Source: Scortum barcoo (Eukaryota > Chordata > Actinopteri > Centrarchiformes > Terapontidae). Taken from it: a stretch of 64,000 nt of DNA. Positions 1-12,400 of this stretch are shown here, piece after piece (the stretch's first letter is position 1; every line of letters begins with the position of its first letter). The notes beneath the pieces are model-generated. The model was not told where the DNA came from, searched no databases, and was given only the letters and a program-made list of their open reading frames with translations. The position numbers were made by a program, and so were the translations under genes. Location of the stretch: positions 9,613,647-9,677,646 of the forward strand of contig CM041552.1 in the NCBI GenBank assembly GCA_023238725.1, in the 5' to 3' direction.

Positions 1-268
1 ACATTTTGCTAGCATGGTTTGGATCTACTTGTCCCTTTAGAGGGAAGGTTCACTGCATATCAATACAAGGTCATTCTGAGTGACCACCTTTATCCTATGA
101 TGAAACATTTCTATCCTGATGTGGACAGTCTGTTCCAGGATGACATGCCCCCATCCACAGGGTATGAGAAGTTACAATGTGCTTGAAATCTTTCCCCCAA
201 AAGTCAAATTTCTGCCCAAAACACTATCATTCTTGTTTTGATTTGTGTTCTTATCACCATGGACTTAC
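1..268 (-). other. ncam1: ncam1 intron 12 (5' part only)
   Basis: The intron starts with GTAAGT at 268 and runs out of the window. It contains a Tc1-like transposase fragment in the opposite orientation, about 80 bases from the splice donor. In mammals the small optional muscle-specific (MSD) exons lie just beyond this exon; none is visible in the short stretch available. Confidence 0.85.
40..186 (+). mobile_element. Tc1-like transposase fragment
   Basis: Frame 1 of the plus strand from base 40 reads EGRFTAYQYKVILSDHLYPM, followed by MKHFYPD and LFQDDMPP, then a stop. These are hallmark strings of the catalytic core of fish Tc1/mariner transposases, where the family has LFQDDNAPIH. A stop precedes the segment (TAG at 38-40) and similarity is lost after about base 155, so it is a dead fragment. 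No inverted repeat is visible within the window, and the 5' part may lie outside it. Confidence 0.8.
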
Positions 269-430
269 CATCATACACACTGCTCGACCAGCTGCCCCTG
301 CCCTGAGTCCTCCACTCCGCTCTGTATTTTAGGACAGGAACGCCTCCGGTGGATTCAGGCTCCTCGAACTGAATCTGTGCTGTGGTGGAGAAAGGTCTCA
401 CCTCACTGATGGATGGAGCTGATGGCACCT
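269..430 (-). CDS. ncam1: ncam1 exon 12: first half of FN1
   Basis: The exon encodes residues 493-546: EVPSAPSISEVRPFSTTAQI, QFEEPESTGGVPVLKYRAEW, and ends SSVYDG with the glycine codon split. It is the first half of the first fibronectin III domain. Human has DTPSSPSIDQVEPYSSTAQV and QFDEPEATGGVPILKYKAEW. The EEPE acidic patch on which polysialyltransferases dock is present; two nearby acidic residues are not (S501, R504). The acceptor is CTTTACCAG|AGG and the donor GATG|GTAAGT. The next exon lies left of base 1. Confidence 0.95.
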
Positions 431-3400
431 CTGGTAAAGGGAGAAAAAGCAGTGCGATTACAGCAAAAACTGTAAGATTGCAGCACGTCAACGCTGTCAG
501 ACTCCATTGTTCCATTACACTAACAGTGCTCACATCTCCTAACAGACCCAAAATGCAGCTAAAAACTGCTTCAGCTTTGTAAGAAATCTATGATGTGAGA
601 CATTAATGCCGTTTCTCAGGTACTGAATGCTGCATTCTCTTGACATCATTTCAGAAAAGAAAAAAAAAGGCAGGAAAATTTTTCAAATGCTCCTGTGATG
701 AACTGCTTCGAGTACAACTAATCCCGAGTCAGCCTTAAATGATGATAAATGCACAAAGAAAAGTACAGAAAATACTGAGTTGCTTGTTAGACCTTTAAAA
801 AGCTAAAAGTTTGACAGATTTTGATTTTGTTAAACTTTGACTTGAACGATTTTAGATGCAGCCTGCAGTCAGCTAAGCTCAACCTAATGTTTCAACATTG
901 TGAAAATATTTTCAAAATAAAATAACAGCTGATTGTGAAAGAGATGCAAAAGACCTTTGTGATCACAATACAAATTTTGGATTTGTCATGAAAATGTCGA
1001 ACTTGTAGTGCACACAACTGATAATGAATTCCTCATTTACAATCATGCTTAATGATTAAATCAACCAAATGTTGGTTCGCCCACCACCGCATTCTCCATT
1101 TTAAGGAAAAAAAACATTTTAACAATTTAAACCGCTGAGATTGGCCATATGTGAGCACTGGCGGCTGTTCTGACCCCACAGTCTGGTGTGAGCACAGTTC
1201 TGTATTAAATCACTTTGATCTTTGAAATAAAAAGGCACACTGTGACTACTGTGGTTGCCTGTGTTCTGCTCTGAGGGAAGAATGTGGTGTTTTCAATTCA
1301 TTTAATTCAGATTGTGGCTTAAGAGTGGCATTATCTCTCTGCTCTCTGCTACATTTGAATAATGCGCTGGTAACTATACAGTCCATGGAATCAGATGCTG
1401 GTGAGCGAATGTTGCAGTTAAGTGTTTTAACTTTGATAAACTGTCTTTTAATTCATAATACACACATACTAAAACCTTGGAAGTTCACAATAGTATACTC
1501 TTTTACATCTCTTTTAACAGTGAACTCCTTGGAGTTGCTTTTTCTAAACAACCAGAGGGAAGGAACGTTAAAATATCTGATGCTTGTTAAATTGCATTTT
1601 CATCTAAATGTGTCATCCATCTAAACAAGCAGCGCTCTGTATAATTTCACATTGTGATAGATGTTTTTGGTCTAATGCATTTTGAATATGAGTGAAAGAT
1701 CTGTTCTTGAAGCCTGGGGCCAAAAAAAAAAAAAAAAAGCCTTTGCCCTTGCACTGCCTTTTTAATTTGTATGCTACAATGAAATGTACCATAACTATCG
1801 ATTATTTATGAGAATTTACAGAAAATATACACTGTTAGATGTCTTCCTATTATTAATAGTTTTTCAAATGTTGATCATGCTGAAAAGTCAGATACAAATG
1901 AATTCAAAACAGCAAGCACAATGAATCTCAACTGACCGGCCTGAATGAGGAGGAACTCCTTGGACTCTGTGCCCATCTCATTTGAAGCAGTGCAGTTATA
2001 GCTCCCAAAGTCATTTTCAGACTCGGGAGTTATCTGGAGGAGGGAGAAAAAAAAAGAAAGGAGGCAAATATATGAAGGGCTGTGTACCAAAACAGATGAA
2101 CAGACTTGGGTGTCAAACACTCTGAAGGTGACCTTTTTGTTTGTCCATTAGAGTAGCCTATTTTTATTTGTTGCTGTGAGCTTTCCTGCTGCTGAATTAT
2201 TCATTAGATTTTTTTTCCCCACAATGGAGCTGAAAGAAAACCCTTCACTTCAAGTCTATGCTCATGAAATCTTGATGACATAAGGCTAACGTGTGTGTGT
2301 GTGCGCGCACCAGGAAGTGCCATGTGTATGTACATTTACATTATGGACTGTAAATCGTAGAGTGACGTGTGTGTGTCTGTACCTGCAGGTAGCTGGAGGA
2401 CGGAGTTCTGAAGATCTTAATATTGGTGGTGTTTGAGTTGGGAAGCTGCAGTCCATCTCTCAGCCACATGATAGATACATCGCTGGGATGAGCTTTGACT
2501 TCACAGCTGATATTGACAGGATTTCCCTCCCAGGTATACACTGCTACTGCACCGTGAATCTTTGGCGCATCTAATGAAATAAACATACTTCATAGAGACT
2601 TTCTACCAAATACTTTAGATGTTGTGGGTTAGCAGTGCCTGAAAATTGTGCAGCGTAAATAAAAGTGAACCTCTGGATTTTATATGATCAAGAAATGCTC
2701 ATTTCATTCAGTTAAAGAGGGTGAATGAGTAGGAATGCTTTTATAAAGACACTTACAACAGTGTGCTTGTTTTGTAGGCCTAAACACTTACATTAAGAGA
2801 GAATGAAATACTTACAGCGGACCTCGAGATATGCCTGCTGCTCATCCTCTCCAATGGCGCTGCGTGCTGTGCAGAGGTACTGACCAGCGTCTGTATACTT
2901 GACATACTTCAGAGTGAGGGAGGACACGCGAGCATCACTCCTCACCACTACATTTCCATCCAGACTCTAAACAAGAACGGAAAGTAGCTTGGTTTAGGGA
3001 AAACAAACCAATCAGTCAACAGTTATTTTCCATAGCCATGTTGCACATTTACATCTTTGGAGAACATTTCTGCAGAAAGATGTGCGACCTGAAAAGAAAA
3101 AAAAAGAAAAAAAAAAAGCTTAAGAAAGTCTGCCTTTAATGAGCAAAGCAGACATTACATTGATGAAAAAGGCACACTCTGCTCTGGGAAGATGTGGAAA
3201 CATAAGGACACAGATGACAGCACAGGGGAGCTTATCAATAATTGATGACAGAAGGCACCAGAAACCATCTAGAGCTTTTCACACGGAGGGCTTACCAACT
3301 CGTGAAATACGCTGATGCATGACGCTAGACACCAGGGCATTACCTTACCTGCCATGCTTGCACTTTTATACTGAAGACACTTGGGGCTTCAAATATTTTT

Positions 3401-6400
3401 TAGTAATATTTTAAGTTAATCACTTGTGGGGATCTTTGGTCTGGTAGGTTGCAATGCTCTCTGAGCATGCCCCAGTTTCAGTGATGAAGGGCACATGCCA
3501 AGTCGCATAGCACTTGAAACCAGGGAAATGACAACAGACAGCTGGCTAATGAGATGTGTAAATGACCTTCCTGCTCTGGAGATACCTGGTTTCATTAACT
3601 CGATATGCAGAGTTACAACATCCGACCATAAGTAGCTCCCTGACCTTCAGGGTCAACAAGTCTGTGTTGTTGTGGTTGCTGTTGTCATGTGACACTAAAC
3701 TTTGGGTGTACAGTTTCAATTTTTTTCCTTTTAAGGAAAATCTTCCTCACCAGGATTTTAATTAAAACTTGTAGTATGGAAATTGTACCCTTTACATTTT
3801 ATCACTAAAGTCTTTATTAAAAGGTGGCTAATGGCACAGTACATGTTAACTGTCTTCCACACGATTTTCGTCTGAACACAGTAGATCTCAAGTAAGTCTC
3901 AAACCAATTCAAAATGTGCAGTTTATTTTAGGACATCCAAGTGTTTTTTTTTATATATAGTACTCTTTTATACAGCGAGCTGTGGTGTTTTTGTGAATTG
4001 TTCCTCTTACAAGGTGCCACAGTACTGAATATCTAAGCCTCTCTATCGGCTGCTTTCATGGCTTTGATCCAAGCTGCAGGCAAAACAATGGCACGGATGC
4101 TTTTACACATATTGAATTAGGGCCCAGTCTGGGAAGCCATGTAAGAGAAACCCTCGTTAGTTTGTATTCAAATTCAATGGACAAAGCATGTCTGGGGCAT
4201 TCATTATGCATAGCGGGTAGCAGGACCAGGGAGACACTTACATAACACACTACCCTTTTATTCTGACCCCTGTGCAGAAAGCATTCTGCTTCGACCCCTG
4301 TGGTACTGCTTCTGACTCCTGCATCTGTGCAACATGCCACACTATGTAACACTATGTTAGTCAGTATATTTTTAATTTTGCGCCCCTTCTTTTTGAAGAA
4401 TGCATCACTGAAGTATCACCAGAACAACATATGGAGGTTTTCTCCGAGGCTGAGGCCATTCAGTCCCCATATGAAGCCCTTTATGAATACATAGAAGGAA
4501 AATTATGTGTTCACTGGAATTTAATATTGCGATTTATTAATGTTTTATAACAATGGATTTTCGGTATGAATGCATAATGCAACAGAATGGTTATCTGTTG
4601 GATAGTCTGTTGACTTAACTGCCTTTAGGAAAGTGATACAGTACTACTTTGCATGCCTGTATGTGAAAATCTGCTAAAAACAGATGAGGGAAGAAAATAA
4701 AGACTTTGAGACAGAAGCTGCTGTAATAAATCAAACCACACTGACAGCAGAGCCCTCCAACATCTTCCTCAGCCTTACCAGCAAGAAGAGAGAGACACTA
4801 CTGGAACATCAGAGCATAAAATTGAGAATACACTGAGGACATGTTAAACTCATGTCTCACCAAATCTGAGCTGGTCTAGCATACAAATTGTACCTTCCCC
4901 TGAATGTACCTTCCCTTCCGCGCCTTGTCAAATGAACACTCAGCTGCCTACGCATTTGCAACAAACATGCTCAGCATGCTCATAATGCCCCGTGCTCATA
5001 CTCCTCCTCGATGCGGTTTATAATGGGATATCTTGCAGAGACACATTGATCAGTTCAGAGTGCAGGTAGATTTTAAAACCATATCATTATGTCAGAAAGT
5101 GAGAATTATTATTGCCTGATCCATTAGTATAAACCAATGCACTCCCAAGCTGAAACCTGAAACCACAAATGTGCTGCAAATATGCTGCTGAGATGTAATT
5201 TTTGACACAACAGTTGACTAAAATGGTTAATAAAATAAAGGAGCATGACAGAACTTGGTGTGTTCTTGTTTTAAGGAAAAGGGCCACTTGCCTTGGATTA
5301 TATTCATCCATCTTTAAAAACTGAGAGACTTGGGTAACTGCTCCTTTTTGTACAGCTGATCACTAATTCCAAATGTCCAAAATAATGTATTTTAACCTTA
5401 CTTAACATAATAATGTAAAATGTCCAATGCTACTTCAACAGTTTATTACTGCTAATATACAAACATGTAAGTGCCATCATGTATAAATCATAGTTTATGC
5501 AAACCCAGTAATTACTGTCAGCATGTGCCTGATGAGGAATGTTGGTTCTCATTTCTTGTAATGAGTGGTGCGTGATGAAGGTTTTCCATTTTAAACGTTT
5601 TGGAAGCACAGGTGTTATAAATGAACGCACGTCAGTTGAAGATTTAGTGACTGTGGGAAACAGGGAATATATAAAAAAGGAAAAAAATACCTTGAATACT
5701 TTTCAAAAATATTACAGAGAGGAGTCAAAGGAAAAGACCACTTTGCTTGATGTGCAGAGCGAGCTCCCTGCAATTTGAAAATAACATAGCAGGGCTATTT
5801 GAGGAAGCAGATGGTCTAAAAATATGTATTCATTTCCTGTCAAATGGTACAAAAGTATAAATAACAATGGCTACCCTGATTTCTGATCTTGTGCCTGAAA
5901 CGGTGATGGGCTGATCATCGTGACATACATACTCTGTCCTCTAGTATGGTGCACTCAGCACTAATACTGGAGATGACAAAGTGGTATTTCTCACCAATTT
6001 TCTCACATATGTAAAACACATATTCAATAGTGCAGTAAGTTGCAGAAAAGCTTATGTGGGCAGCTCTTTCTTTTGCCAATTTTCACTTTCTTTCAGGAGC
6101 AATCCCTGGCTCTGATTCTCTGGGCTACTGCACAAAGACATCTCTTGCACATTCATTCATCTTTGGTCCAACGAAAAAGAACCACATATGACTACAGTAT
6201 TTATTCTTTTATGTAAGAAATACATGTTCAAATTATAATCAACAATTGGCAGTGGATAAGGTGAGATCGGGAGATGTGGGTGGATATCTGAGAAGAGTTC
6301 TAACAAAATCAGTTATGAGAGAAAACAAGTTGGCAAACTAATCAGCATCAAATCTATAAATGATCAACAAAAGGTAATTTGAAAAATCATATTTTGTATT

Positions 6401-9400
6401 GATTTGTGCTCTCACAGGCTAGGTTAAAGGTTTATATGGAAACCAAACAAGTAAAACAAAGAGAGTCAACTTGTACTTGTCTGTTGGGCCTCTGCATCTT
6501 TATACACTTCACTGACCCTAACTTGATCAAGAATTTTGATCTGCATCCATCCACAGTTGAATGAGATTCCCCTGACATGAAAGATGGATGGGTGTAAGAA
6601 AGAAGCCATGCATTTAGAATACCTTGTGCTGCTCGGGCCGAGTCCATGATGCCTGTAAAGGACAGAGACACAACAACAAACAAAAGGCAGAGCAGTTCTT
6701 AGAGAGTAATCCTTATTCAGGCAAAGCTGGGATGCTGCACACTGCATGCACATATTAGTGTCCAGTTTATTTACCGCACATCCACAGACCCTCGGCTGAA
6801 TGTCTGATTTAGCTAAAAGCCTGCAGATACAATAAGAGCTATGCTTTGGACTTCCCGTCCAGAGAAGCCCATTATGTGACAACGGGAGCTTTCGTTTAAA
6901 AGGTATATGTCCGGGGAAGGGTTATGGTGTTATTTTCTGTACTGCACACTTGGAACAACACTGCCTCTGTAAGAAGTAAGTGTATTGACACCATGATAGC
7001 GCAGATGCTTACAGATAAGAAGGTTATTGGTTTATCGGGAAGAGGTGACTCTATTACACTGCAACAACAAGACATATGTCAGCCTGTTTGGCGAAAGTAG
7101 TGCAGCAATTATCGACTCGATCCATTTTTTGAGGCTTAAAGCAATAATGAAAATATAAAACCAGATAAAACCGAATTGTCTCAATCACTGTTCCGCCTGT
7201 CCTACATTGAGAAACACCAGTACGGACCCCAGTCATCAAGTCACAGAGCAGCACTTGCTGTGTTTCTCAATGAGCAATGAGGGCTTTAAAAAAGGCAATT
7301 TTGCTGCAGCTCTTCTTACACCCCATGTGAAACTTAGAAATAATCTTTGCCTACAGGTAGCCTGTGTTATGATGAGTAGTTTTGCAAGTCAGGTGTTCTG
7401 CTTTGAATGTTAACAATACTTGTACATTAGTCTCAAATAAAGTGTCCCCCGTACCCAATTTTTATTCTTTGATTGTGTTCCAAGGCTAAAATAGGCAAAA
7501 AATGTGATTTGCATAAATTAAAAACTTTAAGCTCCAATCTTAAAAATAACCCCCCAATAGGATAGAAACTCTTCCTGTCAGTGGATATTTGTAAATCAAA
7601 ACACAAGTTAGCTTTAAAAATATTCATTTCTAAGTTATTTGAATTAAAGATTCACTTACAGCCTTAGCTATTATTTAACTGATAAAGTTTTTGTCAGGCT
7701 TCTGTTGAATGTCATCATCAATTGCCTCTCCTCACATCATGCCATCATATTGAGCCTTCACAGTTAAGTTCTCATGTCTAATTCATGAAATTACACTTGA
7801 AATAACTGGACAAACTGCATAATTATAAAAAAAAATAATAATAAGAAATTGTATTATAGTATATTACTGGCAAAACCCTAAAAGCATATTTGACTTAATT
7901 AATTTTATTTAAAGTTTCTGAGGAAATAAAATGACACATATCAAGATAGGTAATTATCATAATCGTGTTGGTCACTGTTCTTATACAGAACAGAATACAG
8001 AATTATTTTACATCATGACAGATAAAATCAACAAACAAATACAACATGCTACGTAAAGTTAAATCACAGTGACACTGTAAAGCCCGACTCCACGAGACAG
8101 AAAGCTTTTTTGGAAAGCATGCTCTATGGATTTCATGACACTGAAGAGAAAATGTTAAGCATGACAATGGGATGTGATGGCCTGCACAGTGAAAAAGAGT
8201 TGAAGCGTAACAAGCAAAATGATAAACAGCTATTTCATCAGGTGCAGCAGCAAGAAAATGTCAAGTAAATGAAAGCAATCTGCTGGAATAATTGTAGGGC
8301 AAAACAGTGAATCAAACCATCAATGAATCCACATTTACAATCACCTCTTTATTATCCTCTCATAATCAGTGCTGGTGGCATATAAATAACACAAAGAGTA
8401 CATGGTTTGTTTGATTCACCTTTTACTATGAAAATAAGCAAGATGGGGAAGGTAAAAAAAGAGGCGACAATAAAACACTTATTTGACAAATCATATGCGA
8501 AGCTTACAGCGCAAGTGTGACTGTCGCTGTGTTCTTAAGAGCACTGTAAGTCCTCGACAGTCACGGTAAAACACACTGTGCAATGTGCATCATTACAAGC
8601 AGCAGTTGGCTGCATATTGCTGCGGTGCAGAGAAAGAGCGGTAGCCCAATTAAAACAGGCAACCTAATAGTCTGGAACATCACCACCTCAGCCACACGCT
8701 CATCTGCGGCGTCTGTTACTGCAGTAAGTGAGCTGACAAGTATCGCTGTCATATCTGTGACAGGTGTTTGTTTAAGACAAAAGGACAACGAACGGCAGCA
8801 GATGCGAGCGTGCAAAACGGAAGACACCAAAACACAATCACTTCTCCGAGCAAACGCGTAGAACAATATGGTGACGGATCCCTCGGGACTTATCATTTTT
8901 CCAGTCCATTGTTATTCCCCACCATAGAGAATTATCCTTGCCTTTTGTTTTGACATGAATTGTAATGTCAGCATGAAGAGGGCAACGCAGAGAGGCAGAA
9001 GACATTACACAAATACACTAAACACATAAATGTACAGAACCCTGGCGGTGTTTCATTCAGCGGGTGACGCTTGACTGAAACTGATGATTATGCATATTGT
9101 CATCATCCTGTGTCATTAACTGCTGAGCCTCAGAGCCTCCACCAGCGCATCACAGAAAACTGAGTAGTGTTTTAGTGAAGAAACCCTTACCTCACCCCAC
9201 AACTGAGCTAGCAGGCGTGCTGTTGTAAATGAGTAGCCTTCTGTGTTTGGAGAAAACAATGCTCTCTCTGCACTGGCACACAGCACTTAAAGCATCCCTC
9301 TGTTTGGGATGCCCTGCTTAAACCGCTGCCACACAACATTAATTACAACTTTCCTTTAAGCATCTCATTACTTAATAATCATGAATTTCTTTTCTCAGGT

Positions 9401-12400
9401 CTTTAATTTCTAATTGGCAATCTGGATGTTAGACAGAGCAGGCCTACAAAGCGGATTTATGTCGAAACTTGGATTTTTCTTTTACTAAAACACACACATT
9501 ACAGACAAAGTGCCATCGCCAAATCAACAGTAAACTTTAATGTGCTTTTAAGTTTTATAATTAGTCCTATTTCACCACAACTTTCCTCTGAATGGTTCAA
9601 AAATATTCTCAGATAATTACAGCTTGAAAACTCTGTGCATCAAGCAGAATGTTTAATATGTATTCAAATAAGCAAAACATTCATTATGTAGATAATGTAC
9701 AAAGCATGGATAAATACTTCATTTACATTTTCAGTTATTAAACACTTATCTTGAGCGACTGGCAGCGAATGCATTCAAAGTACCGCAACAGCCAAATATC
9801 ACATGTAAAGTTGATGAAAGTTTTAAAATAAATATATAAACAATTAACTTTAATAGCCGTATAAACAAAAACAAAACTATCCCCTGATAAGTACCAATTT
9901 GAATTTGAAAAATAACTCTAAGCAGGCATACACCCACTAGAGTACAACATTTTTTCAACATACTCCTTTTATCCGGTCTTTCTTATGTACCGTAGCGCTG
10001 CTTTTCCATTGTATGGTGCGATAATCTCCCTCAATCCTCACATTGTGCACCTCTTTACTCACAGTTATCGGACAATGCTTTTGTCTGCCGACACTGAGGA
10101 GTTTGTGTGGGAGGATATTCAGAATGAATTTGTTTCTCCCCGTGTTAACCTTTAAAGCCCAAGACCACAGCAAAAAAGAGTCAAACGAAGCCAGACACGA
10201 TTTCCTCGAGAAAACTGACAAACACCGGCTAATCTGTCGCAGAATATCAGCTGTAATGAAGACTTGTGGATTCTTACATGATTATAATAAAAGCATATTT
10301 TTCGTGCTGATCATTCAGCTCAAACATGGTGCAATATACAGAGCTGTCTCCTCTGTCTGCTGCATCAAAGTTATCACATGAAAGCTGAAAAATCATTAAA
10401 ATTTTAACCCTTTGCTCTCTGTTCTTTTTGCTTTTATATGTGTAGCAGTAGATCTACTGAAAGACTACTATAAAGTAACTGAGGGGTTTATTATTACATA
10501 CTGGGTATTTAGATTAAAGACACCCTGTGGAGTTTCTATGGAGCAATTCTTTTACATGTTGGGGCCACTTTTTGTTGTCAAGGCAACACAACCAGGGACC
10601 AGCAGGTGATGCAATACATATTCATGTCAATGGTTTCACGCTCTTTAACGCAGAAACAACGGCTAGCAAGTAAACATGGACGTAAACAGTACAGGTACTT
10701 TTGGGAAAAATTGCTTTAGCAAATATTTTTATGAGGAAGGAAATAGATTCAACACATTTGCAACACCTCAAGGATACACACAATGTGTTTTGATGAACAA
10801 CACTCAATGTAAACAAATGTAAAACTCCACAGGGCACCTTTAGTAAACCCGAAACAGATGTGATTTTGGAGTTGTTAAAGACTTTATTCTAGCTTTCTGA
10901 GTTGGTATTATTCCTATTATATTTGAACTGAATAATCAATAAACTGATGATTACATTTTCTTTGTTGCGATGATAAACAGGTCTTTGTCATGTCTGTTCT
11001 TCAGGTGTCTGCAACAACTAGAGAAAAAATTGCACTCTAGTTGGGATTTCTCACATTACTCCAATAATCCTCTTTTCTCTTGCGATGCTGAATTTCCTGT
11101 CTAATAATGAACAAAACATCACTAATGAGAAAATAAAATACTATATGGGAATAAAACATAAACCATTTAAGATCACAGCGTTCTGCCTTAAAAAAAAAAA
11201 GTCGATGTACTCGATGCACAGTAGTATTCAAAGAAATGAAAGCGACTGACCAACAAGGGAGCCATCAAAGTGGAGACACATTTAAATAAACTGCTAATTA
11301 ATTCTGTCTACTCATCACCACACATCTAAAGTGGCACAGTGCAAATCTGTACTGGTATTCTGAACGATGCAAATATCTCATATCAATATATTTATAAGAA
11401 AATTCTGCACTTGACGTCCTTTAAGTTGAACAGTGAATTAACAGTTGCCGTTTTTTTTTCAGTGCACCGTGTCCACCCCAAACGAATGTTGTTTCATTTG
11501 TCACACCCATTCTAGATGAAATACAGCTGTTATGATGATTACAGACAGCATGACAGACAGACATCAGATGCACAAACACAAAGACAATCAAACAATTAGC
11601 AGCCGTTTCCTTGTGATTCATTAGAGCCCCACCATGGAAATCAGTTCCCCTGCTGAACTATGAAGGCAAATGTAAGCAAAGTGCATCTACTCCTTCAGTT
11701 TCTACAGTCACTGAGTAGGGCTGCTAATCATTTCTTTGAAGACAGCTGTGAAGAGATGCTATAGATCATGAAGCATACTGCACTAAGGTGCAAAACACAC
11801 TGCCACCACAGCACAGCTGTGCATCACGTGAAATGCGTCATGTGACATGCCATGTTGCTGCACGTCAACAGGACTACGCTGTGCAGGAAATGGGGATAAA
11901 GCAGATTGTAGTTGCAGTTGTAGGTGTAGTTCCCTTTTTTTTGGTAATAACAAAAAGTCTCAAGTGTTATTTATTCCTTGTAGAGTCAGTCTTCACACTG
12001 AAAGTATAGCTGGCCAGGCAATGTCTTTTTACGACACTCAGTGGTAAAAAGACTGTGGGATGTAGAGCTGTGTTACTGTAGCTATCTCTCTCTCCTCAGC
12101 CATTATGACAGCTTTTAGACAGAAACAGACGATCTGTCACTGACAGAAGAGGAAGTCAGGTACAGCAGCTGGGAGGTGTGTTCTGCAAGAAATGCTGCCT
12201 CTCAGGGGACATCTTCACTGGGTAATAGGACAAAGGTGTAAACTGTTACTGGGCGGTGCGTCCATGTGTGCCAGTGTGCCTCTCCACTGTGGGCGCGTGG
12301 GTTTACAAAGAAAAATATAGGCCTGTCGTGACGTGCGTCATGTGGTGGTAGCTTGTTTTGCACTTGAAGTGAAGTGAAGCTCCCCTCAAAACCTATTTTT

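Noticed and set aside
8561..8896. 111-codon open frame on the minus strand, with another frame on the plus strand
   Set aside because: No recognisable domain, no match in style to any family, overlapping open frames on both strands, and location inside ncam1 intron 8. Kept only as a compositional oddity.
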